From positions 248,001-312,000 of the forward strand of contig NZ_PGGM01000002.1 in the NCBI RefSeq assembly GCF_003010965.1: DNA of 64,000 bases, written 5' to 3'. The notes beneath the pieces were generated by a model. That model was not told where the DNA came from. It did no database searches and saw only the letters and a list, made by a program, of their open reading frames with translations. Below are positions 18,734-27,805 of the stretch, piece after piece (the stretch's first letter is position 1; each line of letters opens with the position of its first letter). The position numbers and the translations under genes are program-made. Source of the stretch: Phyllobacterium sophorae (GTDB lineage Bacteria > Pseudomonadota > Alphaproteobacteria > Rhizobiales > Rhizobiaceae).

Positions 18734-21589
18734 ATGAACGCAGAACCACACCTTGCCCTGTCGGAGCCGGTTGGTGATGAAATCCGCAAGACCACTTGCT
18801 ACATGTGCGCCTGCCGTTGCGGCATCGATGTGCACATCAAGGACGGCAAGGTCCGTTACATCGAAGGCAACCGGGACCATCCTATCAACAAGGGTGTTCT
18901 GTGTGCCAAGGGATCCGCGGGGATCATGCAGCATTATTCGCCGGCGCGCTTGCGTGCACCGCTGCTGCGAACCGGGCCGCGCGGCTCCGGCGAGTTCAAG
19001 GAAATCAGCTGGGAAGAAGCCCTGTCGCTGGCTGTCGATTGGCTGCAACCTGTGCGCGAGACCGCGCCGCAGAAGCTGGCATTTTTTACCGGCCGGGACC
19101 AAAGCCAGGCACTGACCAGTTTCTGGGCGCAGAATTTCGGAACGCCCAACTATGCTGCGCATGGAGGTTTCTGCTCCGTCAATATGGCGGCGGCGGGGAT
19201 CTACACGATTGGCGGGGCATTCTGGGAGTTCGGTGCTCCCGATTGGGATAAGACGAAGCTCTTCGTGCTGTTCGGCGTCGCGGAAGACCACGATTCCAAT
19301 CCGATCAAGATTGGCATCTCCAAACTGAAGAAGCGCGGTGCGCGATTTGTCTCGGTCAATCCGGTTCGCACTGGCTATTCCGCGGTCGCCGACAACTGGA
19401 TTGGAATCAGGCCGGGCACGGACGGGTTGCTGATCCTCAGCGTCATTCACGAGCTCTTCAGGACTGGCAAGATCGATCTCGATTATCTGCAGCGCTACAC
19501 CAATGCGCCGTGGCTGGTGATCGATGACGAAGCCAAGGAGGATCATGGCCTCTTTCTGCGCGACGACCTCGGCAAGGCGCTGGTGCGCGACCGCAAGACG
19601 GGTGCGCTGGCGCGATTTGACGAGCCAGGTCACGTGGCCGATCTCAATGCAGATTTCGTCACCTCGGACGGCCGGAACGTGCGCAGTGTGCTGCGGCTGA
19701 TGGCAGAAAAATATCTCGATCCGAAATATGCGCCGGAAGCGATTGCCGCTGAAACCGGAATTGCGGCGGCAACGATCCGGGGATTGGCTTCAGAAATTGC
19801 TCGCGTGGCGTTCGAAGAAGAGATTGTGGTGGAACAGCCCTGGACCGACATGAAGGGCGAGCAACACGAGGTCATGATCGGCCGGCCGGTGAGCTTTCAC
19901 GCCATGCGCGGCATCTCCGCCCATTCCAATGGTTTCCAGTCGGCGCGAGCCTTGCATGTGCTGCAGACAATCATCGGCTCCATCGATTGCCCTGGCGGTT
20001 ATCGTTACAAGCCGCCCTATCCGAAGCCTGCCACCGCGCATCCGCGGCCGCATGGCAGGGCCGAACATGTAAAGCCCGGCCAACCGCTCGCAGGTCCGCA
20101 CCTGGGTTATCCACTCGGACCTGAAGACCTGCTGGTGGACAGCGACGGCAAACCGCAGCGCATCGACAAGGCGTTTTCCTGGGAAGCGCCATTATCAGCG
20201 CATGGCATGATGCACATGGTCATTGCCAATGCCACTGCAGGCGATCCCTATCCGGTGGACGTGCTGTTTCTCTATATGGCGAACATGGCGTGGAATTCGT
20301 CGATGAACACGCGCGGCACTATCAAGATGCTTGAAGCGCGCGACGAGACGACGGGCGAATATATAATCCCGAAAATCATCTACTCGGACGCCTATTCATC
20401 GGAGATGGTCGCCTATGCCGATCTGATCCTGCCCGACACGACCTATCTGGAGCGGCACGACTGCATTTCGCTGCTTGACCGGCCGATCTCCGAACCGGAG
20501 GCCGCATGCGATGCGATCCGCTGGCCGGTCTTGGAGCCGGACCGCGATGTGCGTGGCTTCCAATCCGTGCTGATCGATCTTGGCGCGCGGTTGAAGCTTC
20601 CCGGCTTTGTCGATGGCGAGGGCAATGCCCTTTACAAGGACTATGCCGACTATATCGTCAATCACCAGCGTAAACCGGGAATCGGCCCGCTGTCCGGCTG
20701 GCGTGGCGCGGATGCGCAGGGCGAGGGCCGTGGTGCACCCAACGCGGACCAGCTGAAGAACTATATCGACCATGGCGCCTTCTGGATGAAGCCCATTCCC
20801 GAAGAGGCGCTATATTTCAAGCATCACAACGCCGCGTATCAGCAATTTGCCATCGATATGGGCTTCTTCGATGCGCCCCAGCCGGTCACTATCCAGCTCT
20901 ACGTTGAGACACTGCAGAAATTCCGGTTGTCGGCGCTTGGTGTCCGGAAACCCGTTGCGCCCGAGCAATACAGACAGCGCTTGCTCGACTGTTTCGATCC
21001 GCTGCCTGACTGGTACCGGCCCTTCGAGGAGCAAGGTGTCGATACCGCTGAATTTCCGTTTCATGCGATCACGCAGCGGCCCATGGCGATGTATCACTCC
21101 TGGGGCTCGCAGAACGCCTGGTTGCGGCAAATCCATACCAGAAACCCTCTCTATGTCCCCAGCAATATCTGCGATGAGCTGGGCTTGAAGGATGGCGATT
21201 GGGCCTGGGTCACATCCCATCATGGACGCATCAAGTGCGAGATCGCGCGGACTGACGCCGTGAATGGGAAAACCATGTGGACTTGGAATGCGATCGGCAA
21301 GCGCAAGGGTGCCTGGGCGCTTGATCCGAATTCACCTGAAGCAACGAAGGGCTTCCTGCTGAACCATCTCATTCACGAACTCCTGCCCCCCAAAGGCGAT
21401 GGCATGCGCTGGTCCAATTCCGATCCGATCACCGGGCAGGCGGCCTGGTACGATTTGCGCGTGCGCATCGAAAAAGCCGAATCAGGAGCAGAGATCAGCG
21501 AGCCGCATTTCGGTACGATCAAGCGGCCCGGCAGCCAGAGGCAGCCGGTGGACGAGTTGCGCTATGGGGAGGAGTGGACAAGCAAATGA
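18734..21589 (+). CDS. soeA: Molybdopterin oxidoreductase, SoeA-like sulfite dehydrogenase subunit
   Basis: A 951-residue complex-iron-sulfur molybdoenzyme catalytic subunit. The N-terminal [4Fe-4S] motif is C22-x2-C25-x3-C29-x27-C57, followed by a large bis-MGD domain; Cys147 in HGGFCSVN is the probable molybdenum ligand. There is no Tat signal, so the enzyme should face the cytoplasm, as in SoeABC sulfite dehydrogenases. The ATG at 18734 is chosen because homology begins right after it; the frame is open further upstream over the start of the M20 gene. With the downstream FeS and DmsC-like subunits the set matches soeABC order. Thiosulfate/polysulfide reductase or another DMSO-reductase member is the alternative. 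Confidence 0.8.
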   Translation: MNAEPHLALSEPVGDEIRKTTCYMCACRCGIDVHIKDGKVRYIEGNRDHPINKGVLCAKGSAGIMQHYSPARLRAPLLRTGPRGSGEFKEISWEEALSLAVDWLQPVRETAPQKLAFFTGRDQSQALTSFWAQNFGTPNYAAHGGFCSVNMAAAGIYTIGGAFWEFGAPDWDKTKLFVLFGVAEDHDSNPIKIGISKLKKRGARFVSVNPVRTGYSAVADNWIGIRPGTDGLLILSVIHELFRTGKIDLDYLQRYTNAPWLVIDDEAKEDHGLFLRDDLGKALVRDRKTGALARFDEPGHVADLNADFVTSDGRNVRSVLRLMAEKYLDPKYAPEAIAAETGIAAATIRGLASEIARVAFEEEIVVEQPWTDMKGEQHEVMIGRPVSFHAMRGISAHSNGFQSARALHVLQTIIGSIDCPGGYRYKPPYPKPATAHPRPHGRAEHVKPGQPLAGPHLGYPLGPEDLLVDSDGKPQRIDKAFSWEAPLSAHGMMHMVIANATAGDPYPVDVLFLYMANMAWNSSMNTRGTIKMLEARDETTGEYIIPKIIYSDAYSSEMVAYADLILPDTTYLERHDCISLLDRPISEPEAACDAIRWPVLEPDRDVRGFQSVLIDLGARLKLPGFVDGEGNALYKDYADYIVNHQRKPGIGPLSGWRGADAQGEGRGAPNADQLKNYIDHGAFWMKPIPEEALYFKHHNAAYQQFAIDMGFFDAPQPVTIQLYVETLQKFRLSALGVRKPVAPEQYRQRLLDCFDPLPDWYRPFEEQGVDTAEFPFHAITQRPMAMYHSWGSQNAWLRQIHTRNPLYVPSNICDELGLKDGDWAWVTSHHGRIKCEIARTDAVNGKTMWTWNAIGKRKGAWALDPNSPEATKGFLLNHLIHELLPPKGDGMRWSNSDPITGQAAWYDLRVRIEKAESGAEISEPHFGTIKRPGSQRQPVDELRYGEEWTSK

Positions 21590-22353
21590 CCAGCCTGCCG
21601 CAAAACCGCACCGCCAAAAGGCTCGGGCTGGTCATCGACCTTGATGTCTGCGTCGGTTGCCATGCCTGTGTGATCAGCTGCAAGGAATGGAATACCGGTG
21701 GCTATGGCAATGCGCTATCGGACCAAGATCCTTACGGAGGAGACGTTTCGGGGACGTTTCTCAACCGCATCCACAGTTTCGAGGTGGTCCCGGAGGGCGG
21801 GCAAATTATTGGCGAAGCTGGCGATGCGCGTGTGGTGCATTTTCCGAAGTCCTGCCTGCACTGCGAAGATGCGCCATGTGTGACGGTGTGCCCAACCGGC
21901 GCTTCCTACAAACGCGCCGAGGACGGCATCGTGCTGGTTGACGAGGACAAGTGCATCGGTTGCGGGCTTTGTGCCTGGGCCTGCGCCTATGGCGCGCGGG
22001 AGATGGATTTGGCCGCCGGCGTGATGAAGAAATGCACGCTGTGTGTGGACCGCATCTATAACGAGACCTTGAAGCAGGAAGACCGCGTGCCATCCTGTGT
22101 CAGGACCTGTCCGGTAAACGCTCGGCATTTTGGCGATCTTGGCGATCCTAATTCCGACGTCTCGATCATGGTGGCTGAAAGAGGCGGGTTTGACCTGATG
22201 CCGGAGCAAGAAACGCGGCCGACAAACAAGTATCTGCCACCCCGCCCACGGACTTGCCTGAGCGACAGCGCGCCGATCATCCCGCTTGCCGAAAACACCG
22301 AAGGCGCGCGTGGGTTTTTCGCATGGCTCGACAAGACGCTGGACCGGATTTAG
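21586..22353 (+). CDS. soeB: Four-cluster ferredoxin-type subunit, SoeB-like
   Basis: This 255-residue protein carries electrons between the molybdenum subunit and the membrane anchor. Four cysteine groups for [4Fe-4S] clusters are visible: CVGCHACVISCKEW, CLHCEDAPCVTVCPTGA, CIGCGLCAWACAYGA and CTLCVDRI with PSCVRTCPVNA. I chose the ATG at 21586, which overlaps the soeA stop (ATGA) and has GGGGAGGAG about 11 nt upstream; a GTG 12 nt earlier is in frame but sits on that ribosome site. It belongs to the soeABC-like operon. Confidence 0.86.
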   Translation: MTSLPQNRTAKRLGLVIDLDVCVGCHACVISCKEWNTGGYGNALSDQDPYGGDVSGTFLNRIHSFEVVPEGGQIIGEAGDARVVHFPKSCLHCEDAPCVTVCPTGASYKRAEDGIVLVDEDKCIGCGLCAWACAYGAREMDLAAGVMKKCTLCVDRIYNETLKQEDRVPSCVRTCPVNARHFGDLGDPNSDVSIMVAERGGFDLMPEQETRPTNKYLPPRPRTCLSDSAPIIPLAENTEGARGFFAWLDKTLDRI

Positions 22354-22356
22354 TTC

Positions 22357-23262
22357 ATGCATCCAGCCTTTTCGATCATCCTGTTCACTACCTTGTCAGG
22401 TCTGGGTTATGGGCTTGCCGTTGTGCTTGGACTTGGTTTTCTTGATCCGTCACTGTTGTCGACCAAGCTCGCTTATCTCGCATCGCTTGCGCTGATCGGC
22501 ATCGGGCTCCTGTCCTCGCTTCTGCATCTCGGCAATCCGCAGCGTGCATGGCGGGCGTTGAGCCAATGGCGCTCCAGCTGGTTGTCGCGGGAGGGCGTGA
22601 TGGCCATCGCGACGTTCGTTCCGCTGACTTTGAATGCGACGCTGGTGATATTCACTGACAGGTACGATGCAATTCTGGGTCTGATTGGCGTTCTCGGCGC
22701 GCTCGTTACCGTCTATTGCACATCGATGATCTATGCATCGCTCCGGACCGTTGGATCATGGCATACGAGACTGACGCCACTGTGCTTTATCCTGATTTCA
22801 CTGGCGGGCGGGCTTCTGCTTGCCGGTGCCTTCGCGGGTGGAAACGCGTTGATGGTTGAGTTGCTGGCGCTAGCAGTGATTTTGCTGGCATTGATTGCCA
22901 AAATGGTCTGGCGCAACCGGGCCACGACATTGGTGCCGGTCTCGACGCCTGAAAGCGCAACGGGCCTCGGGTTCATCGGCAAGGTGCGGTTGTTCGAGCG
23001 ACCGCATGCGCTCGACAATTATCTCACACGGGAAATGGGCTTCCGCGTCGCACGCAAGCATGCCGCCAAGCTATGGGTGGTCGCATTCTTTTTTGGCGCG
23101 ATCCTGCCAATTCTGACACTGCTCATTGCCATGGCGGCAGGCAGCGGACCAACCGCGCAACTTGTTCTTGTTGCCGGCGTCGTTGCGCATTTTCTTGGCG
23201 TTTTCGTCGAGCGTTGGCTGTTCTTCGCTGAAGCCAAGCACGCCGTGATGAACTACTACTAG
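22357..23262 (+). CDS. soeC: DmsC/NrfD-type membrane anchor, SoeC-like
   Basis: The 301-residue integral membrane protein has about eight hydrophobic segments and belongs to the DmsC family of quinone-interacting anchors. The stretch LSSLLHLGNPQRAWRALSQWRSSWLSREG, split here only by its description, is typical of DmsC: a His/Asn-rich loop followed by a Trp-rich loop. It starts three bases after the soeB stop, so it is the last gene of this operon. Electrons from substrate oxidation would enter the quinone pool through it. It converges on lpxXL with a one-base gap. Confidence 0.85.
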   Translation: MHPAFSIILFTTLSGLGYGLAVVLGLGFLDPSLLSTKLAYLASLALIGIGLLSSLLHLGNPQRAWRALSQWRSSWLSREGVMAIATFVPLTLNATLVIFTDRYDAILGLIGVLGALVTVYCTSMIYASLRTVGSWHTRLTPLCFILISLAGGLLLAGAFAGGNALMVELLALAVILLALIAKMVWRNRATTLVPVSTPESATGLGFIGKVRLFERPHALDNYLTREMGFRVARKHAAKLWVVAFFFGAILPILTLLIAMAAGSGPTAQLVLVAGVVAHFLGVFVERWLFFAEAKHAVMNYY

Positions 23263-23263
23263 G

Positions 23264-24193
23264 TCAGTTCCAGCGCTTGTGGAACCACATCCATTGGCCG
23301 GGATATTCGCGGACCCAGGTCTCGACCTTGTCGTTCAATACCTGCACGGTTGCGGCGAGGTCGATTGCGCCTTTTTCATCGCGAGGCAGTTCCATCTTCT
23401 CTTCCAATTCAAGCCGGAACCGGCCACCCGGCAATCGCACACAGCGCGCGGGGTAGACATCGCACTCATATTGTCGCGCGAGCTTCGCCAGCAGCGGATT
23501 GGTCTTGCATGGCCGATTGAAAAAGGTCGAGGGAATGCCTCGACGAAATTTCTGATCAACCAGCATGCCGACATTGCCATTGATGTTGAGCACGCTGGCG
23601 AGCGACCACGCTGCACCGGCTTTCGATGGCACCAGATGTCCCATATTGGTGCGCCGGGCACCCAGGATTCTTTTGGCGACGTATGGATTGTTCGGCGGGC
23701 GGAAGAGGGCGGTGACATTCAAGTCGAACGTTGCAGCGCAAATGGGCAGCAGTTCGAAATTGCCGGTATGACCAGTGAAGAAAATGTGCGGGCGGTCCTT
23801 CTCCTCAAGTAGACGTTCAAAGATTTCGCGGCCATGCACCTCGATAAGCCCCGTTTTGTCGCTATGCGGATCGTAATCGAATATCGCGTCGAGAAAGACG
23901 TATTCGGCGGTGAGGCGAGCCATGTTGCCCCACATGTCCCGTGCGATCTCCTGCAACTCTGCTTCGGGTTTTTCGGGATAAGCCTTGCGCAGATTGCCCA
24001 TCGCCACGCGGTGGCGGCCCATCAGAGGACCGATCTTGCGGGCAGCCGCATCCATGAAATCCATGGCAGCTTTCGCTGGCAGGCGCCGCAGGAGCCACAG
24101 AATGCCAAAGATGACATGCGCCGACAGCCAGTAGTTGAATGACTTCAACTTCTGGCTCCAACGGTACAGAGCTAGTTTTGTATCAAGTTTCAT
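23264..24193 (-). CDS. lpxXL: Lipid A very-long-chain acyltransferase LpxXL
   Basis: A 309-residue LpxL/HtrB-family acyltransferase. The catalytic HX4E motif is HTGNFE near residue 140, and an N-terminal hydrophobic segment (HVIFGILWLLRRLPA) anchors it in the inner membrane. In rhizobia the equivalent enzyme moves 27-hydroxyoctacosanoate from AcpXL to lipid A. It is the last gene of the acpXL operon, six bases after adh2XL. Position next to acpXL favours LpxXL over an ordinary lauroyltransferase. Confidence 0.88.
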   Translation of the reverse strand: MKLDTKLALYRWSQKLKSFNYWLSAHVIFGILWLLRRLPAKAAMDFMDAAARKIGPLMGRHRVAMGNLRKAYPEKPEAELQEIARDMWGNMARLTAEYVFLDAIFDYDPHSDKTGLIEVHGREIFERLLEEKDRPHIFFTGHTGNFELLPICAATFDLNVTALFRPPNNPYVAKRILGARRTNMGHLVPSKAGAAWSLASVLNINGNVGMLVDQKFRRGIPSTFFNRPCKTNPLLAKLARQYECDVYPARCVRLPGGRFRLELEEKMELPRDEKGAIDLAATVQVLNDKVETWVREYPGQWMWFHKRWN

Positions 24194-24199
24194 GAAGGG

Positions 24200-25225
24200 T
24201 CAGTTGACGCGCAGGATGATCTTGCCGAAGACATCCCGGCCTTCCATCCGCTTCAACGCCGTATCGATGTCGTCGAAGCCGACTTCCGTATCAATGACAG
24301 GATGGACCAGACCGCGCGCCATTTTCTGCATGGCGTCAGCCATGTTTTCCATGCGGCAACCGAACGAACCGAGCAGTTTCAACTGCTGCTGGAACAGCAT
24401 CATCAGATTCATGCTGGTTGAGACGCCCGATGTCGAACCGCAGGTCACAAGACGTCCGCCGCGCCGCAATGACAGCATGGAGCCGGCCCAGGTGTCGGCG
24501 CCGACATGCTCAAAGACGACGTCCACGCCCTTTTTCTTGGTCAGCTTGCGGACGACACCCTCGAAGCGGTCTTCGCGGTAATTGATGACGTGATCGGCGC
24601 CGAGCGCCTTGGCTTTTTCGATCTTGTTGTCGGAGCCGACGGTGGTGATGACGGTGCAACCTATCTTCTTGGCAAGCTGGATGGCTGCTGAACCGATACC
24701 CGAGCCGCCGGCGTGAACGAGAATGGTTTCGCCTGGCTCGAGTTTGGCATTGTCGAATAGCATGTGCTCGACCGTACCGAATGTGACCGGAGCAACCGCC
24801 GCGCCGATCTCATCGACGCCGGGAGGTGCGGGAACAAGCAGCCGGGCTTTGAGGTTTACTTTTTCCTGAGCAAAGCCATCGAGATGAAAACCATGCACGC
24901 CAGAGACATGCTCGCAAAGGTTGTCGCGACCTTCACGGCAGGGTCGGCAGAGGCCGCAGGTCTGGGCGCCATAGATGGAAACCAGCTGACCCGGGAGCAG
25001 GCTGACGCCCTGGCCGATCGCATCGATGACGCCAGAGGCTTCCGCGCCGATCGTCAATGGCATCTTGCGCTTGGCGAATGCCATGCCGCGCCAACCCCAG
25101 ACATCGATGTGATTGAGCGCGACGGCCTTGATGTTGACCGTGACTTCACCCGGACCGGGTGGGGGCGGAGGGGCAATGTCGACGATCTCGAGCTTGCGGT
25201 CTTCAATCAGCTGTAGTGCACGCAT
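24200..25225 (-). CDS. adh2XL: Zinc-type alcohol dehydrogenase/enoyl reductase of VLCFA cluster
   Basis: This 341-residue medium-chain dehydrogenase/reductase has the Rossmann motif HAGGSGIGSAAIQLAKKIG at about residues 166-184 and a structural-zinc cysteine set CGLCRPCREGRDNLC at about 90-104. In the rhizobial acpXL cluster this gene (adh2XL) is thought to supply a reductase step, probably enoyl reduction, in building the C28 acyl chain; this is inference from position. It lies between fabF1XL and lpxXL with short gaps. Confidence 0.87.
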   Translation of the reverse strand: MRALQLIEDRKLEIVDIAPPPPPGPGEVTVNIKAVALNHIDVWGWRGMAFAKRKMPLTIGAEASGVIDAIGQGVSLLPGQLVSIYGAQTCGLCRPCREGRDNLCEHVSGVHGFHLDGFAQEKVNLKARLLVPAPPGVDEIGAAVAPVTFGTVEHMLFDNAKLEPGETILVHAGGSGIGSAAIQLAKKIGCTVITTVGSDNKIEKAKALGADHVINYREDRFEGVVRKLTKKKGVDVVFEHVGADTWAGSMLSLRRGGRLVTCGSTSGVSTSMNLMMLFQQQLKLLGSFGCRMENMADAMQKMARGLVHPVIDTEVGFDDIDTALKRMEGRDVFGKIILRVN

Positions 25226-25256
25226 ATCAATTTCCGTTTCCTATTCAGGCCACGGA

Positions 25257-26534
25257 TTAGTTCGGTTCTGCCGTCATGACAAGACACGTATTTTGTCCAC
25301 CGAAGCCGAACGAGCTGGAAAGGACCGAAGAGACACTTGCTTCACGCTTCACATTCGGCACGACGTCCATGACAATTGCCGGGTCCGGATTATCATAGTT
25401 GATCGTCGGAGGGATCGTACCCGTCTGAATGGTCAGCACCGAGAACACGGCTTCGATAGCGCCGGCTGCGGTCAGCGTATGGCCGATCATGGACTTGTTC
25501 GACGACACAGGAAGCGACGAGATGCGCTCGCCGAAAACGGTCGATAGCGCTAGATATTCCATCTTGTCGTTTTCCGGCGTCGAGGTGCCGTGAGCGTTGA
25601 TATAATCGATCGCATCTTCCTTGATTCCGGCATCGTCCAGCGCGGCACGAACCGCGCCGATGGCCGGTGAGCCGTCGGGCTTCGAGCGGGTTCTGTGGAA
25701 GTCATCGGCCTTCTCGCCGCAACCGCGCATGATGCCGAGAATATTCGCCCCGCGCGCGATGGCCGATTCCAGGGATTCCAGCACCAGCGCGCCGGAGCCT
25801 TCGGCCATGACGAAACCGTCGCGATCCTTGGAGAATGGCTTGGCTGCCTTGTGAGCGGGCTCGTTTTGTGTGGAAAGCGCCGAGAGCAGGGAGAATCGGA
25901 TCAGAGCTTCGGCCGAAACAGAACCATCCGTGCCGATCGACAGCACGCGATCACTCTCGCCGCGCCGGATTGCCTCGACGCCAAGCTGAATGGCAGTCGC
26001 TCCCGATGCACAGGCCGTAGAAAGTGTGACGGGCAGGCCACGTGTGCCGAAGGTGTCGGCCAGGCATTCGGCTATGTAGCCAAATTCAACGGTGTTGAAC
26101 ATATCGACCTGCGGGCCACGGCGGCATGCTGCAAGGAGCAGGTCGTAACCCGGTTCGCCTTCGGACTTAACCAGCGCATCGAGGGCAAAGCGGTTGCGCC
26201 ATTCAAGTTCGACCGGCGGCGCTGCCAGGAACAGCGGTCCGCCAAAATCATCGACAGGGAAACCGGCCTGGGCGATTGCTTCTTCGGCTGCGAGCGAGGC
26301 CAGTTTCTGCGACAACGCAGATGCGCCCTTGCTGCTTTCCTCAAGGAAATCAACAGTGCCGGCGATTTGCGTACGCAGATTATCCAGCTCAAACCGCGTA
26401 ATCGTATGAATGCCGGAAGTTCCGGACGTCAGTGCAGCCCAGTTCTCTTCCTTGCCTTGTCCGAGCGATGAAACGACGCCAAGACCGGTGATGGCGACGA
26501 GGGGGCGGCCAAGATGATCAGTATATTTGGACAT
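25257..26534 (-). CDS. fabF1XL: Beta-ketoacyl-ACP synthase FabF1XL (catalytic)
   Basis: A KAS II-type condensing enzyme for chain elongation on AcpXL. From the ATG at 26534 it has 425 residues with the full catalytic set: Cys175 in LSTACASGAT, His in INAHGTSTPEND and His in SNKSMIGHTLTAAG with its partner Lys. A longer frame begins at a TTG that overlaps the fabF2XL stop, but GAAGGA lies 9 nt before the ATG, so I prefer the ATG. It follows fabF2XL and is likely its heterodimer partner. Confidence 0.9.
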   Translation of the reverse strand: MSKYTDHLGRPLVAITGLGVVSSLGQGKEENWAALTSGTSGIHTITRFELDNLRTQIAGTVDFLEESSKGASALSQKLASLAAEEAIAQAGFPVDDFGGPLFLAAPPVELEWRNRFALDALVKSEGEPGYDLLLAACRRGPQVDMFNTVEFGYIAECLADTFGTRGLPVTLSTACASGATAIQLGVEAIRRGESDRVLSIGTDGSVSAEALIRFSLLSALSTQNEPAHKAAKPFSKDRDGFVMAEGSGALVLESLESAIARGANILGIMRGCGEKADDFHRTRSKPDGSPAIGAVRAALDDAGIKEDAIDYINAHGTSTPENDKMEYLALSTVFGERISSLPVSSNKSMIGHTLTAAGAIEAVFSVLTIQTGTIPPTINYDNPDPAIVMDVVPNVKREASVSSVLSSSFGFGGQNTCLVMTAEPN

Positions 26535-26545
26535 GGGAATATCCT

Positions 26546-27730
26546 TCAAGCTTTGACCAGGCGGGCAACGCCTTCGCCACGGGTTCCGCCAATGGAGGTC
26601 GCCAGCGCTGTGTCGATGCTGGCCGGTCCCGCTTTTTCGTTCTCAGCATCGATTGGCGGGAAGGCGGAGCCCTTGAAAAGGCTCAGGGCTGCAAGCCCCA
26701 CGACAAGTGAGAACTGCGCCTCGCGCAGATGGCCAAGTTTGCCCGCAACGCCGCGCACTACGGAACTCGAGAAGGTATCGAGCGCAGACTTTTCCGCCGC
26801 TGTTATGCCCTTCGCGCCGGATGCGCCTGAGATGATCAGATCGGCGGCTTTGTCGGCACTGGCGGCACCGACGAGTTTTGCGACAGTTTCAGTCAAGTCG
26901 TCCCGGCCACGGCGGATTTGTGTGCTGTACACACCCTCGATTGCAGCGTAGGCGCGTGCGCCACGCTTCTTCGCGTGATCCGCACTCTCCAGTACGAGAA
27001 ACGCACCGCCAGAGCCGGTCACAATGCCACCGCCGGCAGTGGCTTCCCGTTGCCAGAGAGGCGCCCAGCCATCCGTTTTCAGCATGCCATTCAACTCGTA
27101 ACCGAGCAGCATATCGGGATGTTCTGAATTGTAAGCTCCACCGACAAGTGCATGTGTGCTTTGGCCCGAGCGAATGCGCGCAACCGCGGTATCGATCGCC
27201 GAAATACCTGCACCTTCTTCGCCCATGAAGGTACGCGAAGAACCGGTCACCTTGTGAACGATGGAGATGTTGCCAGCGAGCAAATTCGAAAGCTGTGCCA
27301 GGAACAGCGTTGGACGCAATTCCGTTGACAGTTTTTCATTCAGCATGGTGCCGAGATCATTACGAACCCGCGCCTCGGCCAGAATCTGCTTGTCGACGGT
27401 GACATCGCGTTCACCTCCGCCTGCTGCCACCACCATATCCATCGTCGAGCAGAGCGCTTCGTCGTCCTTGATACCAGCGTCCTGGAGCGCGAGACCGGCG
27501 GTATAGGTGCCGATGCGCTGCCAGGTCTCCATCTGCCGCTGGTCGCCGCGCTTTGGAATCTGGTTGTTCCAGTCAACCTCACCCAGCGGGTGGACGGTAT
27601 AGGGCCTGAACGTCTCACTGTCGGTGCGAGGCTCGGCTTGGCCGTTGAACGCTTCCCAATGGGCATCGGCGCCTTCGCCGAGCGATGAAATCAGTCCGAT
27701 GCCAGTGATAACGACGGTGTTGTTCTGCAT
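26546..27730 (-). CDS. fabF2XL: Ketosynthase-like FabF2XL lacking catalytic residues
   Basis: The 394-residue protein has the thiolase/KAS fold (VVITGIGLISSLGEG at the N-terminus) but not the active site. Aligned without gaps to FabF1XL, TLSTACASGATAI becomes TFMGEEGAGISAI, so the nucleophilic Cys is Glu172. The first catalytic His is also lost (ISGASGAKG in place of INAHGTSTP), as is the Lys five residues before the second His. That second His (GKLGHL) remains. It is thus like the chain-length factor (KS-beta) of type II polyketide synthases. It lies between acpXL and fabF1XL. Confidence 0.86.
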   Translation of the reverse strand: MQNNTVVITGIGLISSLGEGADAHWEAFNGQAEPRTDSETFRPYTVHPLGEVDWNNQIPKRGDQRQMETWQRIGTYTAGLALQDAGIKDDEALCSTMDMVVAAGGGERDVTVDKQILAEARVRNDLGTMLNEKLSTELRPTLFLAQLSNLLAGNISIVHKVTGSSRTFMGEEGAGISAIDTAVARIRSGQSTHALVGGAYNSEHPDMLLGYELNGMLKTDGWAPLWQREATAGGGIVTGSGGAFLVLESADHAKKRGARAYAAIEGVYSTQIRRGRDDLTETVAKLVGAASADKAADLIISGASGAKGITAAEKSALDTFSSSVVRGVAGKLGHLREAQFSLVVGLAALSLFKGSAFPPIDAENEKAGPASIDTALATSIGGTRGEGVARLVKA

Positions 27731-27740
27731 TGTCTCGCAA

Positions 27741-27756
27741 CACCGTTGTAACGGTG
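27741..27756. promoter_or_regulatory. Perfect inverted repeat just upstream of fabF2XL
   Basis: CACCGTT-GT-AACGGTG forms a perfect 7+2+7 inverted repeat whose near edge is 10 nt before the fabF2XL start codon. As RNA it would place a hairpin over the region where the ribosome must bind; no strong Shine-Dalgarno is visible there. It could tune translation or be a protein site; function is not shown. Confidence 0.45.
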
Positions 27757-27783
27757 CACCCGGTTAGGTGGATAGAAGGAGCC

Positions 27784-27805
27784 TTTCCGAAATCGTGATC
27801 GGAAA
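27784..27805 (-). other. Hairpin directly after acpXL
   Basis: TTTCCGA and TCGGAAA (7-bp arms, 8-nt loop) form a stem immediately after the acpXL stop codon on the minus strand. There is no U-tract after it, so it is a poor intrinsic terminator; partial attenuation or protection of a short acpXL message are possible, which would fit a need for more carrier protein than enzymes. Confidence 0.4.
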
